DNA of 64,000 nucleotides from Pseudomonas graminis. Its GTDB lineage: Bacteria; Pseudomonadota; Gammaproteobacteria; Pseudomonadales; Pseudomonadaceae. How positions within the stretch are numbered: position 1 is the stretch's first letter; each line of letters starts with the position of its first letter. Position numbers and translations under genes: made by a program. This document shows positions 34,742-44,191 of this stretch, in pieces. The stretch covers positions 175,312 through 239,311 of the forward strand of contig NZ_FOHW01000001.1 in the NCBI RefSeq assembly GCF_900111735.1. The letters run 5' to 3'. The notes beneath the pieces are model-generated. The model saw only the letters and a program-made list of their open reading frames with translations. It had not been told where the DNA came from and searched no databases.

Positions 34742-34864
34742 TCAACTCAGCATGTTGTATTCAAAGGGTCTATTTATTTGATCTTGAACGCCACCGGCGG
34801 CGTTGGCATCCCTTACAGGAGTAAATTAGCCTCCTTTAGCAGCACATCCTATGGGGAGTTTGAA

Positions 34865-35392
34865 ATGCTCATCGTCTTCAGTGGTCTGCCCGGTACCGGG
34901 AAGACGACCATCGCCAAGGGTCTGGCCGCGAAGCTGGGTGCCGTTTATGTGCGCATCGATACGATTGAACAAGCCCTTCGTGATTCGGCGGATTTTGCGC
35001 GGGATGTGGGCCGCACGGGTTATCTGATCGCCTACGGGTTGGCGGCCGGCAACCTTGGTTTGGGCGGCACGGTGGTTGTCGACTGTGTGAATCCCGTGGT
35101 GGAAAGCCGTAGAGCGTGGAGCGCCATATCCTCTCGCTCTGGCGCGCCATTGGTGAATATTCAGGTCATCTGTTCCGACATGACGGAGCATCGACGCAGG
35201 GTGGAGAGCCGGCAGGTCGATATCCCGGGGCTGACGCCTCCCTCTTGGCAATCCGTTATGAACCATGACTATGAGCCTTGGGACACCGAACCCTTCACCG
35301 TAGACACCGCGCTCAATTCCCCGGCGCAGGCATTAGCGGCGATTGCCGACTACTTGAAACGGTCTGATTTATTCACCCCTGACCAGGGCTAA
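34865..35392 (+). CDS. P-loop kinase/ATPase of the gluconate or adenylylsulfate kinase type
   Basis: A 175-residue single-domain P-loop protein with Walker A FSGLPGTGKTTIAKGLAAKLG at the N-terminus and a following VRIDTIEQALRDS segment. A kinase-like Asp/Arg pair lies in VDCVNPVVESRRAW, as in small-molecule kinases and zeta-toxin-like families. Substrate unknown. ATG 34865 has a GGGGAG Shine-Dalgarno; the longer frame upstream overlaps the gene remnant. Confidence 0.75.
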   Translation: MLIVFSGLPGTGKTTIAKGLAAKLGAVYVRIDTIEQALRDSADFARDVGRTGYLIAYGLAAGNLGLGGTVVVDCVNPVVESRRAWSAISSRSGAPLVNIQVICSDMTEHRRRVESRQVDIPGLTPPSWQSVMNHDYEPWDTEPFTVDTALNSPAQALAAIADYLKRSDLFTPDQG

Positions 35393-35463
35393 CGGCGCTG
35401 TCGTGGCGTTGAACACCTTCGCCGTGGTCAGCAATTGGGGAAAGGGGTGATCAGCCTGAATTC

Positions 35464-35478
35464 ATGAGCATCGCTCAC
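35464..35478. promoter_or_regulatory. LysR-type dyad motif, copy 1
   Basis: ATGAGCATCGCTCAC matches the dyad ATGARC-N3-GCTCAY found also at 35899 and 36998. This copy lies about 85 bp upstream of the carboxymuconolactone decarboxylase pseudogene. Confidence 0.45.
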
Positions 35479-35563
35479 TGCTGTTTGTCACAGGGCCCTG
35501 TAGTACATCGCTACCGCGTGAATGAGGTTGAAGCCCAAACCTCATTCACTCAGGAGCTCGCCC

Positions 35564-35844
35564 ATGAACGCAGTTGCAGCACTCTCGACGCTGGCGATGA
35601 TGCTGATGGTCGCCAACGCTCAGGCGGAGGATAGCGCACCCTCCATGACCCTCGTCCCGAACGGCTCGCAATCCTCGATCCTCGGGATCCCGTGGGATTT
35701 CACCTCAATCGCGCGATGGATAACGGCCAGACCCAACCTCAGGCCTCGGAAATGCTCACCCAATTGGCGTTCTATGCCGGATGGCCGAACGTGTTTTCAG
35801 CGGTCCCGGTGTTAAAGAAGGTGTTTGCCAGCAGGGCCGGGTAG
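35564..35844 (+). pseudogene. exported carboxymuconolactone decarboxylase-family protein, internally deleted
   Basis: The 5' end encodes a signal peptide and the start of the mature protein (MNAVAALSTLAMMLMVANAQAEDS, then MTLVPNGSQSSILG). The 3' end, in another frame, encodes a carboxymuconolactone-decarboxylase C-terminus (HLNRAMDNGQTQ, EMLTQLAFYAGWPNVFSAVPVL) ending at TAG 35842-35844. The middle (about 150 or more codons in full-length relatives) is missing and the two ends are out of frame. A deletion plus frameshift is the simplest reading. Confidence 0.75.
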
Positions 35845-35898
35845 GGGCCAGGCACGTGGCATAACCGCACTAACTGCTGAGTCACGCTCAGCTCACTT

Positions 35899-35913
35899 AT
35901 GAACCACGCTCAT
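35899..35913. promoter_or_regulatory. LysR-type dyad motif, copy 2
   Basis: ATGAACCACGCTCAT, about 95 bp upstream of the LysR gene start, matches the dyads at 35464 and 36998 at 12 of 15 positions. The position suggests autoregulation. Confidence 0.45.
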
Positions 35914-36007
35914 CTAAGGCCAGTGGCGAACCCGGATATACTCCGCCCAATCCGCGTGTTCGTGATCAACCCGTCCCTCGCCGTTCGAGACGCCCTTGCG
36001 TAGGTAG

Positions 36008-36916
36008 ATGATGCAGCTCACCCGTGCCAACCTCGCCGATTTCATGTACTTCCTGGCCGTCGCCCGGCATTTGAGTTTCAGCCGTGCGGGATTGGAAGTC
36101 GGCATCAGCCCGTCGGCCCTCAGCCATGCGATCAAGGCGCTGGAAGCCAGGCTTGGCGTGCGCTTGCTGAACCGGACCACCCGCAATGTCACCTTGACCG
36201 CTGCCGGTCAGGAGTTGCTGGCGTCGATTCGTGAGCCCATCGACCGCATCGACCAGGCCATGGAAGTGCTCAACCGTTACCGGGACGAGCCCACGGGGAG
36301 GATCAGGCTGAATGTGTTCAGCGATGCCGCGCTGTTGCTGCTGGCGCCGGTATTACCGCTGTTCGGTGAGCGTTACCCGGACATCGAAGTGGATATTTCG
36401 ATCTCCAACAGCATGGTCGATGTCGTGGAGGGCGGCTTCGATGCCGGCATGCGCTTTGGCGCGACGGTGCCCGAAGGGATGATCGCGCACCGTCTGTCCC
36501 CGGACGTGCGCTGGTTGGTCGCCGGCACGCCCGACTATCTGCGCAAATGGGGCACCCCCGTTCACCCTGAGGACCTGAAGCAACACCGCTGCCTGAAGTT
36601 CAAGGTCGGCACCGGCAAGATATACGACTGGGAGTTCGAAAAAGAAGGCGTGCAGCTCGCGGTCCCGGTCTTCGGTGGCGTGATTCTCGATGAGACGCGG
36701 ATGGCGATTGCACTGGCCTGCGCGGGCAGTGGACTGATATACGCGGCTGAACCGATCCTCGCGCCTTACGTGAAAAGCGGTTCCCTTGAGTTGGTGCTTG
36801 AGGACTGGGCGAGTGTGAGTCCGGGTTTCCACATTTACTATTCCAGCTATCGCCAGCAACCGCTGGGCCTGCGCCTCCTGATCGACATGATCCGGGACAT
36901 TGCCCCGCTGGGGTGA
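36008..36916 (+). CDS. LysR family transcriptional regulator
   Basis: A 302-residue LysR protein of the CrgA/AaeR-like subgroup. The winged helix-turn-helix spans about 8-67 (FMYFLAVARHLSFSRAGLEVGISPSALSHAIKALEARLGVRLLNRTTRNV). The effector domain ends with the subgroup's PLGLRLLIDMIRD. It lies between the decarboxylase pseudogene and an MFS exporter; a shared 15-bp dyad near all three promoters suggests they were one regulon. A second ATG one codon in is equally possible. Confidence 0.92.
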   Translation: MMQLTRANLADFMYFLAVARHLSFSRAGLEVGISPSALSHAIKALEARLGVRLLNRTTRNVTLTAAGQELLASIREPIDRIDQAMEVLNRYRDEPTGRIRLNVFSDAALLLLAPVLPLFGERYPDIEVDISISNSMVDVVEGGFDAGMRFGATVPEGMIAHRLSPDVRWLVAGTPDYLRKWGTPVHPEDLKQHRCLKFKVGTGKIYDWEFEKEGVQLAVPVFGGVILDETRMAIALACAGSGLIYAAEPILAPYVKSGSLELVLEDWASVSPGFHIYYSSYRQQPLGLRLLIDMIRDIAPLG

Positions 36917-36997
36917 TCCGCAACGGCTCAAACCGGGAGGTCTGACGCTTTCCCGGCTAAAGCCTGTCCCACAGGGTGCTCCCGCTTCCCGTCATTA

Positions 36998-37012
36998 ATG
37001 AGCAATGCTCAT
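36998..37012. promoter_or_regulatory. LysR-type dyad motif, copy 3 (best)
   Basis: ATGAGCAATGCTCAT is a near-perfect palindrome (7-bp arms, 1-bp centre) 142 bp upstream of the MFS gene. It fits the T-N11-A form of LysR sites and is the strongest of three copies. Confidence 0.55.
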
Positions 37013-37153
37013 CACCGCATCACACGCACCCCGATAGGCGAGGGCTGACGTCGCCTGTACCGTGACGCCACTCAATCCATCAAAACCGGCGCTCGTCGCA
37101 CATCACCCTGGCGTGAGGCGATTGCACGGGCCGGACACGTGTCGAGGGCATGA

Positions 37154-38347
37154 ATGCGTACTGCTGAGCTACAAAGAGTCGAGCCTGAAATAGCCAGGCC
37201 TGATCGAGGTGTATGGAGCGCCGTGGGTGCCATGGCCATGTGCGTGGCCATGCTCATTTCATCCGAATTCATGCCGGTCAGCCTGCTGACACCGATTGCC
37301 TCCGACCTCGGAGCGACCCAAGGGATGGCCGGCCAGGCGATCTCGATTTCGGGACTGTTTGCCGTCGTCACCAGCCTGTTCATGTCGGTCATCGCCGGGC
37401 GCATTGATCGTCGCTACGTGTTGATCGGCTTGACCAGTCTGATGCTGGCCTCGTTGATCCTGATTGCCGAGGCGCCTAGCTTTCTGGTCCTGATGATTGC
37501 GCGCGCCGTGCTGGGGATTGCCATCGGCGGGTTCTGGGCACTGTCCACGGCGACCGTTATGCGGCTCGTGCCATCCGACACCGTGCCCAGAGCCCTCGGC
37601 ATCATTTTCACCGGCAATGCCATCGCCACGGCATTTGCGGCACCTATCGGCAGCTACCTGGGCGGCATCATCGGCTGGAGAGGCGTGTTCTGGGGACTGG
37701 TCCCGCTGGTGCTGATCAACCTGCTGTGGCAATGGATCAGCCTTCCGTCCATGCCGCCCAAGTCGGCGGGCTCGGTCCGTCAATTGTTCGCGCTGCTGCG
37801 TCGTCGTCACGTGGCGTTCGGCATGATGGCGGTGATGTTGACCTTCGCCGGCGCGTTTTCGGCCTTCACCTACTTTCGACCCTTCCTTGAAACCTATACG
37901 CAGGCGACGACCCCGCAGCTGTCGCTGTTCTTGCTGGGGCTCGGCGTCGCAGGTTTTGCCGGCACCTATGCGGGGACGGCGCTGGTGAGTGACCGAATGT
38001 ATGCGCTGTTGCGCTGGCTGCCATTGCTGCTGGCAACGGTGACGCTGTTGATGCTGCTGTTCGGCCACCTCAAGCCAGGCGTCGCCGTGGCGATGATTTG
38101 CTGGGGCGGGCTGAACGCGGCCATTCCGGTGGCGTGGTCAACCTGGCTTAGCAGAAGCGTCAGTGATGACCCGGAAAGTGGCGGCGGCTTGCTGGTTGCG
38201 GCGATCCAGCTGTCGATCATGGTCGGTGGCGCTTTGGGTGGCTTGCTGCTGGATCACGTCTCCATTGCCGCGACGTTCATGGGCGCTGCCGCGTTGCTGG
38301 TATTGGGCGCGTTGATCGTGGGGAATGGCAGTCGCTTGCGCGGCTAA
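37154..38347 (+). CDS. MFS transporter (DHA1, drug/metabolite exporter type)
   Basis: A 397-residue major facilitator with 12 predicted TM helices. Motif A-like GRIDRRYVLIG sits after TM2 and the motif-C region is ARAVLGIAIGGFWALSTATVMRLVPSD, as in arabinose/chloramphenicol-type exporters. Its substrate is unknown. It follows a LysR gene and a matching dyad lies in its promoter region. Confidence 0.9.
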   Translation: MRTAELQRVEPEIARPDRGVWSAVGAMAMCVAMLISSEFMPVSLLTPIASDLGATQGMAGQAISISGLFAVVTSLFMSVIAGRIDRRYVLIGLTSLMLASLILIAEAPSFLVLMIARAVLGIAIGGFWALSTATVMRLVPSDTVPRALGIIFTGNAIATAFAAPIGSYLGGIIGWRGVFWGLVPLVLINLLWQWISLPSMPPKSAGSVRQLFALLRRRHVAFGMMAVMLTFAGAFSAFTYFRPFLETYTQATTPQLSLFLLGLGVAGFAGTYAGTALVSDRMYALLRWLPLLLATVTLLMLLFGHLKPGVAVAMICWGGLNAAIPVAWSTWLSRSVSDDPESGGGLLVAAIQLSIMVGGALGGLLLDHVSIAATFMGAAALLVLGALIVGNGSRLRG

Positions 38348-38388
38348 GCCGGTTTTAAGCGCTTGCGCCCTCGCAGGCAGTGCCTCAG

Positions 38389-38421
38389 GGGTGGCATCCC
38401 GACATTCGCTGGATGCCACCC
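38389..38421. terminator. bidirectional hairpin between convergent genes
   Basis: GGGTGGCATCC and GGATGCCACCC form a perfect 11-bp stem with an 11-nt loop, between the MFS gene and the convergent lipoprotein gene. The T-tract is missing; the role is inferred from position. Confidence 0.5.
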
Positions 38422-38460
38422 TCGATTCGGTTTGCAATGCGTAGAGGACTGATTGGCTGA

Positions 38461-38853
38461 TTAAAGGCAAGGCACCGTGCCGGCTTGAGCCACTTCAACG
38501 CCACCACTGTCCATCAGCGACACCTTGAGCTCGCCGTCTGCTCGGCTCTGTACCAATGTATAGCGCTGATCGGCCGCGAAGTTGGCGTAGTCAAGTGTCG
38601 CCGTGCAACGACGATGGCTATTCTGATAACCGATCATCACAATCCCCAGTTCCATCGAATGCCTGCCCGGTGAAACAATGAAGTGATTCAAATGTTGGGC
38701 CTGATTTCCGTCGAGACGCCTTGCGATCATGTCGTCTCCCGCGTGGGCCTCTATGTTGACGATGGACTTTCCAGGTTCAGGACTTGTTGTTCCAGTGGCA
38801 CAACCGCCGAGCACCGAGACCGTCATAAAGGCGGCAAGTGTCTGTAGTTTCAT
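38461..38853 (-). CDS. hypothetical lipoprotein
   Basis: A 130-residue protein with a lipoprotein signal (lipobox LGGC, Cys18). The mature part has a beta-rich pattern (IVSPGRHSMELGIVMIG, RRCTATLDYANFAADQRYTLV) seen in small Pseudomonas lipoproteins of unknown role. The strict function is not recognised. It is transcribed alone, convergent with the MFS gene. Confidence 0.75.
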   Translation of the reverse strand: MKLQTLAAFMTVSVLGGCATGTTSPEPGKSIVNIEAHAGDDMIARRLDGNQAQHLNHFIVSPGRHSMELGIVMIGYQNSHRRCTATLDYANFAADQRYTLVQSRADGELKVSLMDSGGVEVAQAGTVPCL

Positions 38854-39033
38854 GGGTTACCTGTTAACTAAGAGTATTAAGTATTTAAAGCAAACCCCCG
38901 TTCGTCAGCGACGGCTGAACATGACGACAGGCGCCGCCATATTCAAATCGCCACGTGGGTGCGCTCGTTATAAAAGCGTTATTCAGACGTCGGCCGTTGC
39001 GACGCGTAGACGTCTGGAATAAGTGATCGGACG

Positions 39034-39570
39034 TTATTGTTTTGAGAAGCTGATCCGTACGTCATCGCTGCCAACCAGGCGCGCCAGTGCGGCAGGGTCA
39101 TCCACGCGGCCCAGGCGGGTGTAGGAATAAGACGAAGGGAAGGTGACGTAAAAAGCGACTAGGGTTTGCGACCCGTACAACATCAGGTCACCGCTGTGGA
39201 TCGTGCCTGGCCGGGTGACATTCGTAGTAAGCGCCTTGGGGAGCTCGGCGTGTTTCTCGTTGTTGTTGAGGTCGGGCATGTCAAGGGAGAGTGGCAGCAG
39301 GGCGGCAAAGTCCCGGGCTGCCTGGGTATTGGCGAGGGTGATCTCAAAGCGCGTGTCGCGAACGGTCATCCAGATGCGCGACGCGGCTTGCTGCGCCGTG
39401 ATTGACGAGGACTCTGGGGCAGCGCGCGCGCTGCTCAGCGGCGACGCATTGGCTTCGCTTACGGCGGCCAGGCCGAACAGAAGTCCGAAGGCCCGCGTCA
39501 GCCCTCGTGTGCCCCCGGCATGAGCGTGAGTGAGGAGGCCGAACTTATGGTCGCGCATACTGTGGGGCAC
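39034..39570 (-). CDS. exported cyclophilin-like fold protein
   Basis: A 178-residue protein. The C-terminal 110 residues match the cyclophilin-like domain (RFEITLANTQAARDFAALLPLSLDMPD, AELPKALTTNV, GDLMLYGSQTLVAFYV, GRVDDPAALARLVG). The N-terminal segment (FGLLFGLAAVSEANAS) is signal-peptide-like. The residues that give true cyclophilins isomerase activity are not evident. Role unknown. Confidence 0.75.
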   Translation of the reverse strand: MPHSMRDHKFGLLTHAHAGGTRGLTRAFGLLFGLAAVSEANASPLSSARAAPESSSITAQQAASRIWMTVRDTRFEITLANTQAARDFAALLPLSLDMPDLNNNEKHAELPKALTTNVTRPGTIHSGDLMLYGSQTLVAFYVTFPSSYSYTRLGRVDDPAALARLVGSDDVRISFSKQ

Positions 39571-39927
39571 CTTATGCAGTGGAATGATTCACGGGCGAGT
39601 GAGTCAGGGATCAGTGATTAAAGCGATCGGCGATTTCAACGTTTCGCCTTTAATAACTTACGTTGGACGCCTGATGTCACGGCAATCTACCCCCGGAGAA
39701 GAGTCCGAACTAGGCCGGTCTCCAGCATGCTTCTGTGAACAAACTTCACCAATGCCGGAAAGTTGCTGTGCATAGCGTTCCCGTTTTCCCTGGAAGACCC
39801 TTTCAATCGCCAGTTCTTTATATAAGTGTCAATCGGGATGTTGATGATGGTCGCTCTCTGACGAGCCCTGATCCCGTCATCCTGCACATGCGCTAGCAGG
39901 AAGGTTCAGGCACGTTCCGCATCACAT

Positions 39928-39947
39928 CGCACCGCACCGCACCGCAC
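39928..39947. repeat. four tandem CGCAC units
   Basis: Four perfect copies of the pentamer CGCAC. They lie in the 580-bp gap 39571-40150, which holds no convincing gene but carries the chemotaxis promoter at its right end. Copy number may vary by slippage. Confidence 0.6.
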
Positions 39948-39995
39948 AAAAAAAGTCCCCGGTTTTGCAGTCCGGCATCACCGGGAATCGCCGGG
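39948..39995 (-). terminator. minus-strand terminator-like structure in a gene-free gap
   Basis: Read on the minus strand, CCCGGT pairs with ACCGGG across about 17 nt and is followed within 3 nt by T7. No minus-strand gene ends here, so it may end a transcript antisense to the chemotaxis leader, or be fortuitous. Confidence 0.3.
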
Positions 39996-40078
39996 TCGTG
40001 GCCGGCGGCAAGAGGAGGGCAGGCATCCTCGGCGGTCACGCGACAGTCATAAACCAGACGGAAGGCAGCGGGGGTGAC

Positions 40079-40105
40079 TCAAGTTGTGACGCACTGGGCA
40101 GATAA
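40079..40105 (+). promoter_or_regulatory. FliA (sigma-28) promoter of the chemotaxis operon
   Basis: TCAAG (40079-40083), a 14-bp spacer and GCAGATAA (40098-40105) match the flagellar sigma-28 consensus TCAAG-N14/15-GCCGATAA with one mismatch. It lies 46 bp ahead of the first chemotaxis gene and ties this operon to flagellar gene expression. Confidence 0.8.
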
Positions 40106-40150
40106 CCGTGATGTCAGTTACATCAGCAGCATTGTTCAAGGATCGAACCC

Positions 40151-41365
40151 ATGACCCAGCGTCAATCCATCCGCATTCCCCGCTCCGCTCAGCCGCGTTT
40201 TCTCTGGTTCGCTTTCATTCCGGTCGTGCCCGCCGTTGCATGGACACTGTTCCAGTCAACCTCTCTCCCTAACCTCATTGCGTGCGCGGCACTGATGCTG
40301 ACCGGCCTCGGCGCAGGCGCATGGAGTGCTGTTTCCCGGCGTGACGCGGTGCTGCGAGCCATTGCGCTGGAGCAAGGGGATCAGTCAGCGGCGCACGCGG
40401 CCAGCAACAGCATGACCTCGCAGGTACAACTCAATGAGGTGCTGCTGGGCGCCATGCCGATCTGGGCCCGGCAGGTGGAGAGTTCACGCCATCAGACCGA
40501 AGAAGCGATTGTGAATCTGACCAATCGATTCATCGGGATTGCCGCGCGATTGCAGGAAACGGTTCAGGCGTCCCAGCGTGCGGCCGGCGAACTCGACGGG
40601 CAAACCTCGGACGGAGCGGTTGAAGTGCTGTCCCTCAGCGAAAGCGATTTAAGCCAGGTGATCAACTCGCTCAAGGCCGCGCAAGCCAGCCGTGACCAGA
40701 CCTTGGCCCAGGTGCGCGGCCTTACCGCGTATACCGGTGAACTGCGCACCATGGCCGCCGACGTGGCGGCCATTGCCGCGCAGACCAACCTGCTGGCGCT
40801 CAACGCGGCCATTGAAGCGGCCCGTGCCGGTGAAGCCGGTCGCGGCTTTGCCGTCGTGGCTGACGCGGTACGCAGCCTGTCGAGCAAATCCAGTGAGACC
40901 GGCCAGCAGATGTCGGCCAAGGTCGACATCATCAATAACGGCATCACCCAATTGGTGCACGCCGCCTCCAGCAGCGCCGATCAGGACAGTCAATCGGTGG
41001 CTGCGTCAGAAAACAGTATTCAAGTCGTCCTCGAGCGGTTTCACAACATCACCGGCCGCCTGGCCGAATCCGCGGACCTGCTCAAACAGGAAAGTCGCGG
41101 CATTGGTGAGGAGATGACCGAGGTGCTGGTCGACCTGCAATTCCAGGACCGTGTCAGCCAGATCCTCAGCCATGTGCGAGACAACATGGACGACTTGCAT
41201 GGCCACCTGCTCCAGGCCAGCGAGGCCCCGGATCAGGCGACGTCCATTGATGCCCGCCAGTGGCTGGCACGAATGGACGCGACCTACGCCACCGACGAGC
41301 AGCGGCGCACCCATCGTGGCGAGACGCCTGTGCAGCAGAACTCTCAAGACATCACCTTCTTTTAG
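40151..41365 (+). CDS. methyl-accepting chemotaxis-type signalling protein without periplasmic sensor
   Basis: A 404-residue protein with two adjacent TM helices near the N-terminus (about 18-36 and 40-60), almost no periplasmic loop and no clear HAMP domain. The signalling tip is intact ([41 protein letters not shown]). The later coiled coil ends in [25 protein letters not shown], the Q-F-Q-D-x-x-S-Q signature of proteins linked to CheA-type signalling clusters. It may sense membrane or cytoplasmic cues. It is the first gene of the operon. Confidence 0.88.
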   Translation: MTQRQSIRIPRSAQPRFLWFAFIPVVPAVAWTLFQSTSLPNLIACAALMLTGLGAGAWSAVSRRDAVLRAIALEQGDQSAAHAASNSMTSQVQLNEVLLGAMPIWARQVESSRHQTEEAIVNLTNRFIGIAARLQETVQASQRAAGELDGQTSDGAVEVLSLSESDLSQVINSLKAAQASRDQTLAQVRGLTAYTGELRTMAADVAAIAAQTNLLALNAAIEAARAGEAGRGFAVVADAVRSLSSKSSETGQQMSAKVDIINNGITQLVHAASSSADQDSQSVAASENSIQVVLERFHNITGRLAESADLLKQESRGIGEEMTEVLVDLQFQDRVSQILSHVRDNMDDLHGHLLQASEAPDQATSIDARQWLARMDATYATDEQRRTHRGETPVQQNSQDITFF

Positions 41366-41374
41366 GACTCTCTC

Positions 41375-41743
41375 ATGGCGAAGAATGTATTAGTGGTCGA
41401 CGACTCCAGCAGCGTGCGGCAAGTGGTAGGCATTGCCTTGAAAAGCGCCGGCTACGACGTGATCGAGGCGTGCGATGGCAAGGATGCGCTGCGCAAGCTC
41501 ACCGGGCAGAAAGTGCACCTGATCATCAGTGACGTGAACATGCCCAACATGGATGGCATCACCTTCGTCAAGGAGGTCAAGAAGCTGCCCAGCTACAAGT
41601 TCACGCCGATCATCATGCTGACCACCGAATCCCAGGAGTCGAAGAAGGCCGAGGGCCAGGCGGCGGGTGCCAAGGCGTGGGTGGTCAAGCCGTTTCAGCC
41701 CGCGCAGATGCTGGCTGCGGTTTCGAAACTGATCCTGCCCTGA
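41375..41743 (+). CDS. cheY: CheY chemotaxis response regulator
   Basis: A 122-residue single receiver domain. Acidic pair DD (9-10), phospho-acceptor Asp53 (LIISDVNMPNMDG), Thr in IIMLTTES and Lys in WVVKPF are all present. It is phosphorylated by the CheA of this operon and acts on a motor or another output. It starts 9 bp after the MCP gene. Confidence 0.95.
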   Translation: MAKNVLVVDDSSSVRQVVGIALKSAGYDVIEACDGKDALRKLTGQKVHLIISDVNMPNMDGITFVKEVKKLPSYKFTPIIMLTTESQESKKAEGQAAGAKAWVVKPFQPAQMLAAVSKLILP

Positions 41744-41764
41744 ATCCTTGCGAGGGAGGCTGCG

Positions 41765-42052
41765 ATGCCGATCACCATCGAAACACTCGACGACAGCACC
41801 TGCGTCAGTATTGACGGAGAGCTGACGATCTACACCGTCGCCGAGCTGGCGGGCGCGCTGTTGCCGCAGATGGGGGCCGCGCCACGCTTGATGCTGGACC
41901 TCTCGCCGGTCACGGAAATGGATGGAGCCGGGCTGCAGTTGCTCGCGGTCATCCAGCGTGAAGCCGAGAACGCTGGCACGGCGTTAAGCGTCACCGGCCA
42001 GAGCCTGGCGGTCACGCAGGCACTTGAGTTGTGTCGCAAAGCGGCTTCATAA
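41765..42052 (+). CDS. STAS-domain protein of the chemotaxis operon
   Basis: A 95-residue STAS domain (anti-sigma-factor-antagonist fold). The usual phospho-serine motif Asp-Ser-Ser-Gly is changed to MDGAGLQLL, so it probably cannot be phosphorylated at the normal site. STAS proteins bind partner kinases or phosphatases. Its place between cheY and cheA suggests an accessory role, for example in CheY-P handling or array assembly. Confidence 0.88.
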   Translation: MPITIETLDDSTCVSIDGELTIYTVAELAGALLPQMGAAPRLMLDLSPVTEMDGAGLQLLAVIQREAENAGTALSVTGQSLAVTQALELCRKAAS

Positions 42053-42116
42053 ACCGACCGCCGCGCCAGTCCCAACCCGTTCATTGCACGTTCATTGATA
42101 GACAAGGAAGGTCCGG

Positions 42117-44162
42117 GTGAGCATCAATCTCGACCAGGCACTACAGACATTCATCGTCGAGGCGCACGAACTGTTGCAGGTCATGGAGCAATCCCTGCTG
42201 CAGCTGGAAAACGAGCCCGCCGACCAGGATGCCATCGGCGCGATTTTCCGTGCCGCCCACACCATCAAGGGTTCCGCCGGCCTGTTCGGCCTGAACCCGG
42301 TCGTCAGCTTCACGCACATTGTCGAGGACGTACTCGACCGACTGCGCGACGGCAGTGTGGCAGTCGACACCGCGCTCATCGCGGTGCTGCTCAAGTCCGG
42401 CGATCATATGCTGGAGCTGATTAACGTCGTCGCCAGTCGTGGCGAGACGCTCCAGCCTGCCGCCCTGGAGCGTGAAGCGGCGTTGCGCGAGGCGTTGAGC
42501 ACCTATCAGGCCCCGCACAGTACCCCCGACACCGGCGTTCAAAACACCGAAACCGGCGCTGGCGACACATCAGCCGAGGTGCTCTGGCATATTTCCCTGC
42601 GCTTTGGTGTGGACGTGTTTCGCAATGGCATGGACCCGCTGTCGTTCCTGCGCTACCTGGAGACTTTGGGGCAGATAACGCAAGTCACGACCCTCACCGA
42701 CACTATTCCGGTACTGGACAGCTGGGACCCGGAAAGCTGCTATCTGGGTTTCGAGATCGACCTGCGCTCGACGGCCAGCCACGCCACCCTCAACGAAGTC
42801 TTCGACTTTGTGCGTGACGACTGTGAAGTGCGCATCGAGGCCGTCGACGAAACGTCCCACAAGGCTGTGTCCATCGGCAGCGAGCTGGTTGCTCAGGCGG
42901 AGCAGGGGCCATTGACGGCGTCGGCGCAGCGGCTACCGGCGACCAGCGAGCCAAAAAACCGGGACGGCAACTACGTGCGCGTCAATGCGGACAAGCTTGA
43001 CGAGCTGATTAACCTGGTCGGCGAACTCGTGATCGCGAGCGCCGGTGCCAGCCTGTTGGCACGTTCCTGCCAGAACGACCCGCTGCAAGAGGCGACCTCG
43101 ACGGTATCAGGACTGGTGGAGGAGATTCTTGATGGCGCACTGCACCTGCGCATGATTCCCATCGGCGACACGTTCAATCGCTTCCGCCGCGTAGTGCGCG
43201 ATATCAGCCAGGAGCTGGGCAAGGACATCGAGCTGACCATCAGCGGTGCAGAAACCGAACTGGACAAGACCGTCGTCGAAAAAATCGGCGACCCACTGAT
43301 GCACCTGCTGCGCAACGCCATGGATCACGGCATCGAAAGCGCCGATGCCCGGCGCGCTGCCGGCAAGGCGGGGAAGGGCCATCTGAGCCTCAATGCCTAC
43401 CACGACTCGGGAAGCATCGTCATCGAAATCGCCGACGACGGCAACGGACTCAACCGCGAACGGATCCTGGAGAAGGCTCAAGAGCGCGGTTTGGTGGCCA
43501 GCGGTGCGGTGCTCTCTGATCAGGAGATCTACAACCTGATCTTCGAACCGGGCTTCTCTACCGCCGAGGCGGTGACCAATCTGTCGGGCCGTGGCGTCGG
43601 CATGGACGTGGTCAAGCGCAATATCACGCTGCTGCGCGGCACCGTCGATCTCGACAGTCGTCCCGGCCAGGGCACCGTGGTGCGTATTCGCTTGCCGCTG
43701 ACCCTGGCGATCATCAACGGATTCTTGGTCGGCATCGACAAATCCACCTACGTGATTCCGCTGGACATGGTTCAGGAGTGCATCGAGCTGGACGAGCACC
43801 AGCGCCAGTCGAGCTGCGACAAGGGTTACCTGGACCTGCGTGGCGAGGTGTTGCCGCTGGTGGACCTGCGCAACCACTTCAGCCACGAAGGCAGCGCCGG
43901 CCGACGCCAGAATGTAGTGGTGGTGCGTTACGCCGAGCACAAGGCCGGGCTGGTCGTCGATGATCTGCTCGGTGAGTTCCAGACCGTGATCAAACCGTTG
44001 GGCAAGTTGTTCGGCGCCCTGCGGGGCATCAGCGGCTCGACCATATTAGGCAGTGGCGCGGTGGCGCTGATCCTCGACATACCGGCATTGCTCAACCAAA
44101 TCGTACAACTGGAAGCCCGCACGACCCAGGCGCCTTATTCGCCAACCGTCGTCGCTCGCTGA
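42117..44162 (+). CDS. cheA: CheA chemotaxis sensor histidine kinase
   Basis: A 681-residue kinase starting at GTG 42117. The HPt domain has phospho-accepting His48 ([15 protein letters not shown]). A P2-like linker region spans about 150-245. Dimerisation begins at about 280 ([20 protein letters not shown]). The ATPase has the N-box [15 protein letters not shown]1 [10 protein letters not shown] and G2 [11 protein letters not shown]-terminal CheW-like domain follows. It phosphorylates CheY and CheB here in response to the two receptors in the operon. Confidence 0.96.
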   Translation: MSINLDQALQTFIVEAHELLQVMEQSLLQLENEPADQDAIGAIFRAAHTIKGSAGLFGLNPVVSFTHIVEDVLDRLRDGSVAVDTALIAVLLKSGDHMLELINVVASRGETLQPAALEREAALREALSTYQAPHSTPDTGVQNTETGAGDTSAEVLWHISLRFGVDVFRNGMDPLSFLRYLETLGQITQVTTLTDTIPVLDSWDPESCYLGFEIDLRSTASHATLNEVFDFVRDDCEVRIEAVDETSHKAVSIGSELVAQAEQGPLTASAQRLPATSEPKNRDGNYVRVNADKLDELINLVGELVIASAGASLLARSCQNDPLQEATSTVSGLVEEILDGALHLRMIPIGDTFNRFRRVVRDISQELGKDIELTISGAETELDKTVVEKIGDPLMHLLRNAMDHGIESADARRAAGKAGKGHLSLNAYHDSGSIVIEIADDGNGLNRERILEKAQERGLVASGAVLSDQEIYNLIFEPGFSTAEAVTNLSGRGVGMDVVKRNITLLRGTVDLDSRPGQGTVVRIRLPLTLAIINGFLVGIDKSTYVIPLDMVQECIELDEHQRQSSCDKGYLDLRGEVLPLVDLRNHFSHEGSAGRRQNVVVVRYAEHKAGLVVDDLLGEFQTVIKPLGKLFGALRGISGSTILGSGAVALILDIPALLNQIVQLEARTTQAPYSPTVVAR

Positions 44163-44191
44163 CGTATTTGCAACACCCTGGAGGCTCCACG

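Noticed and set aside
39530..39887. Two short open frames in the gap before the chemotaxis operon
   Set aside because: Neither has a ribosome site or protein-like composition; the gap is better read as regulatory.
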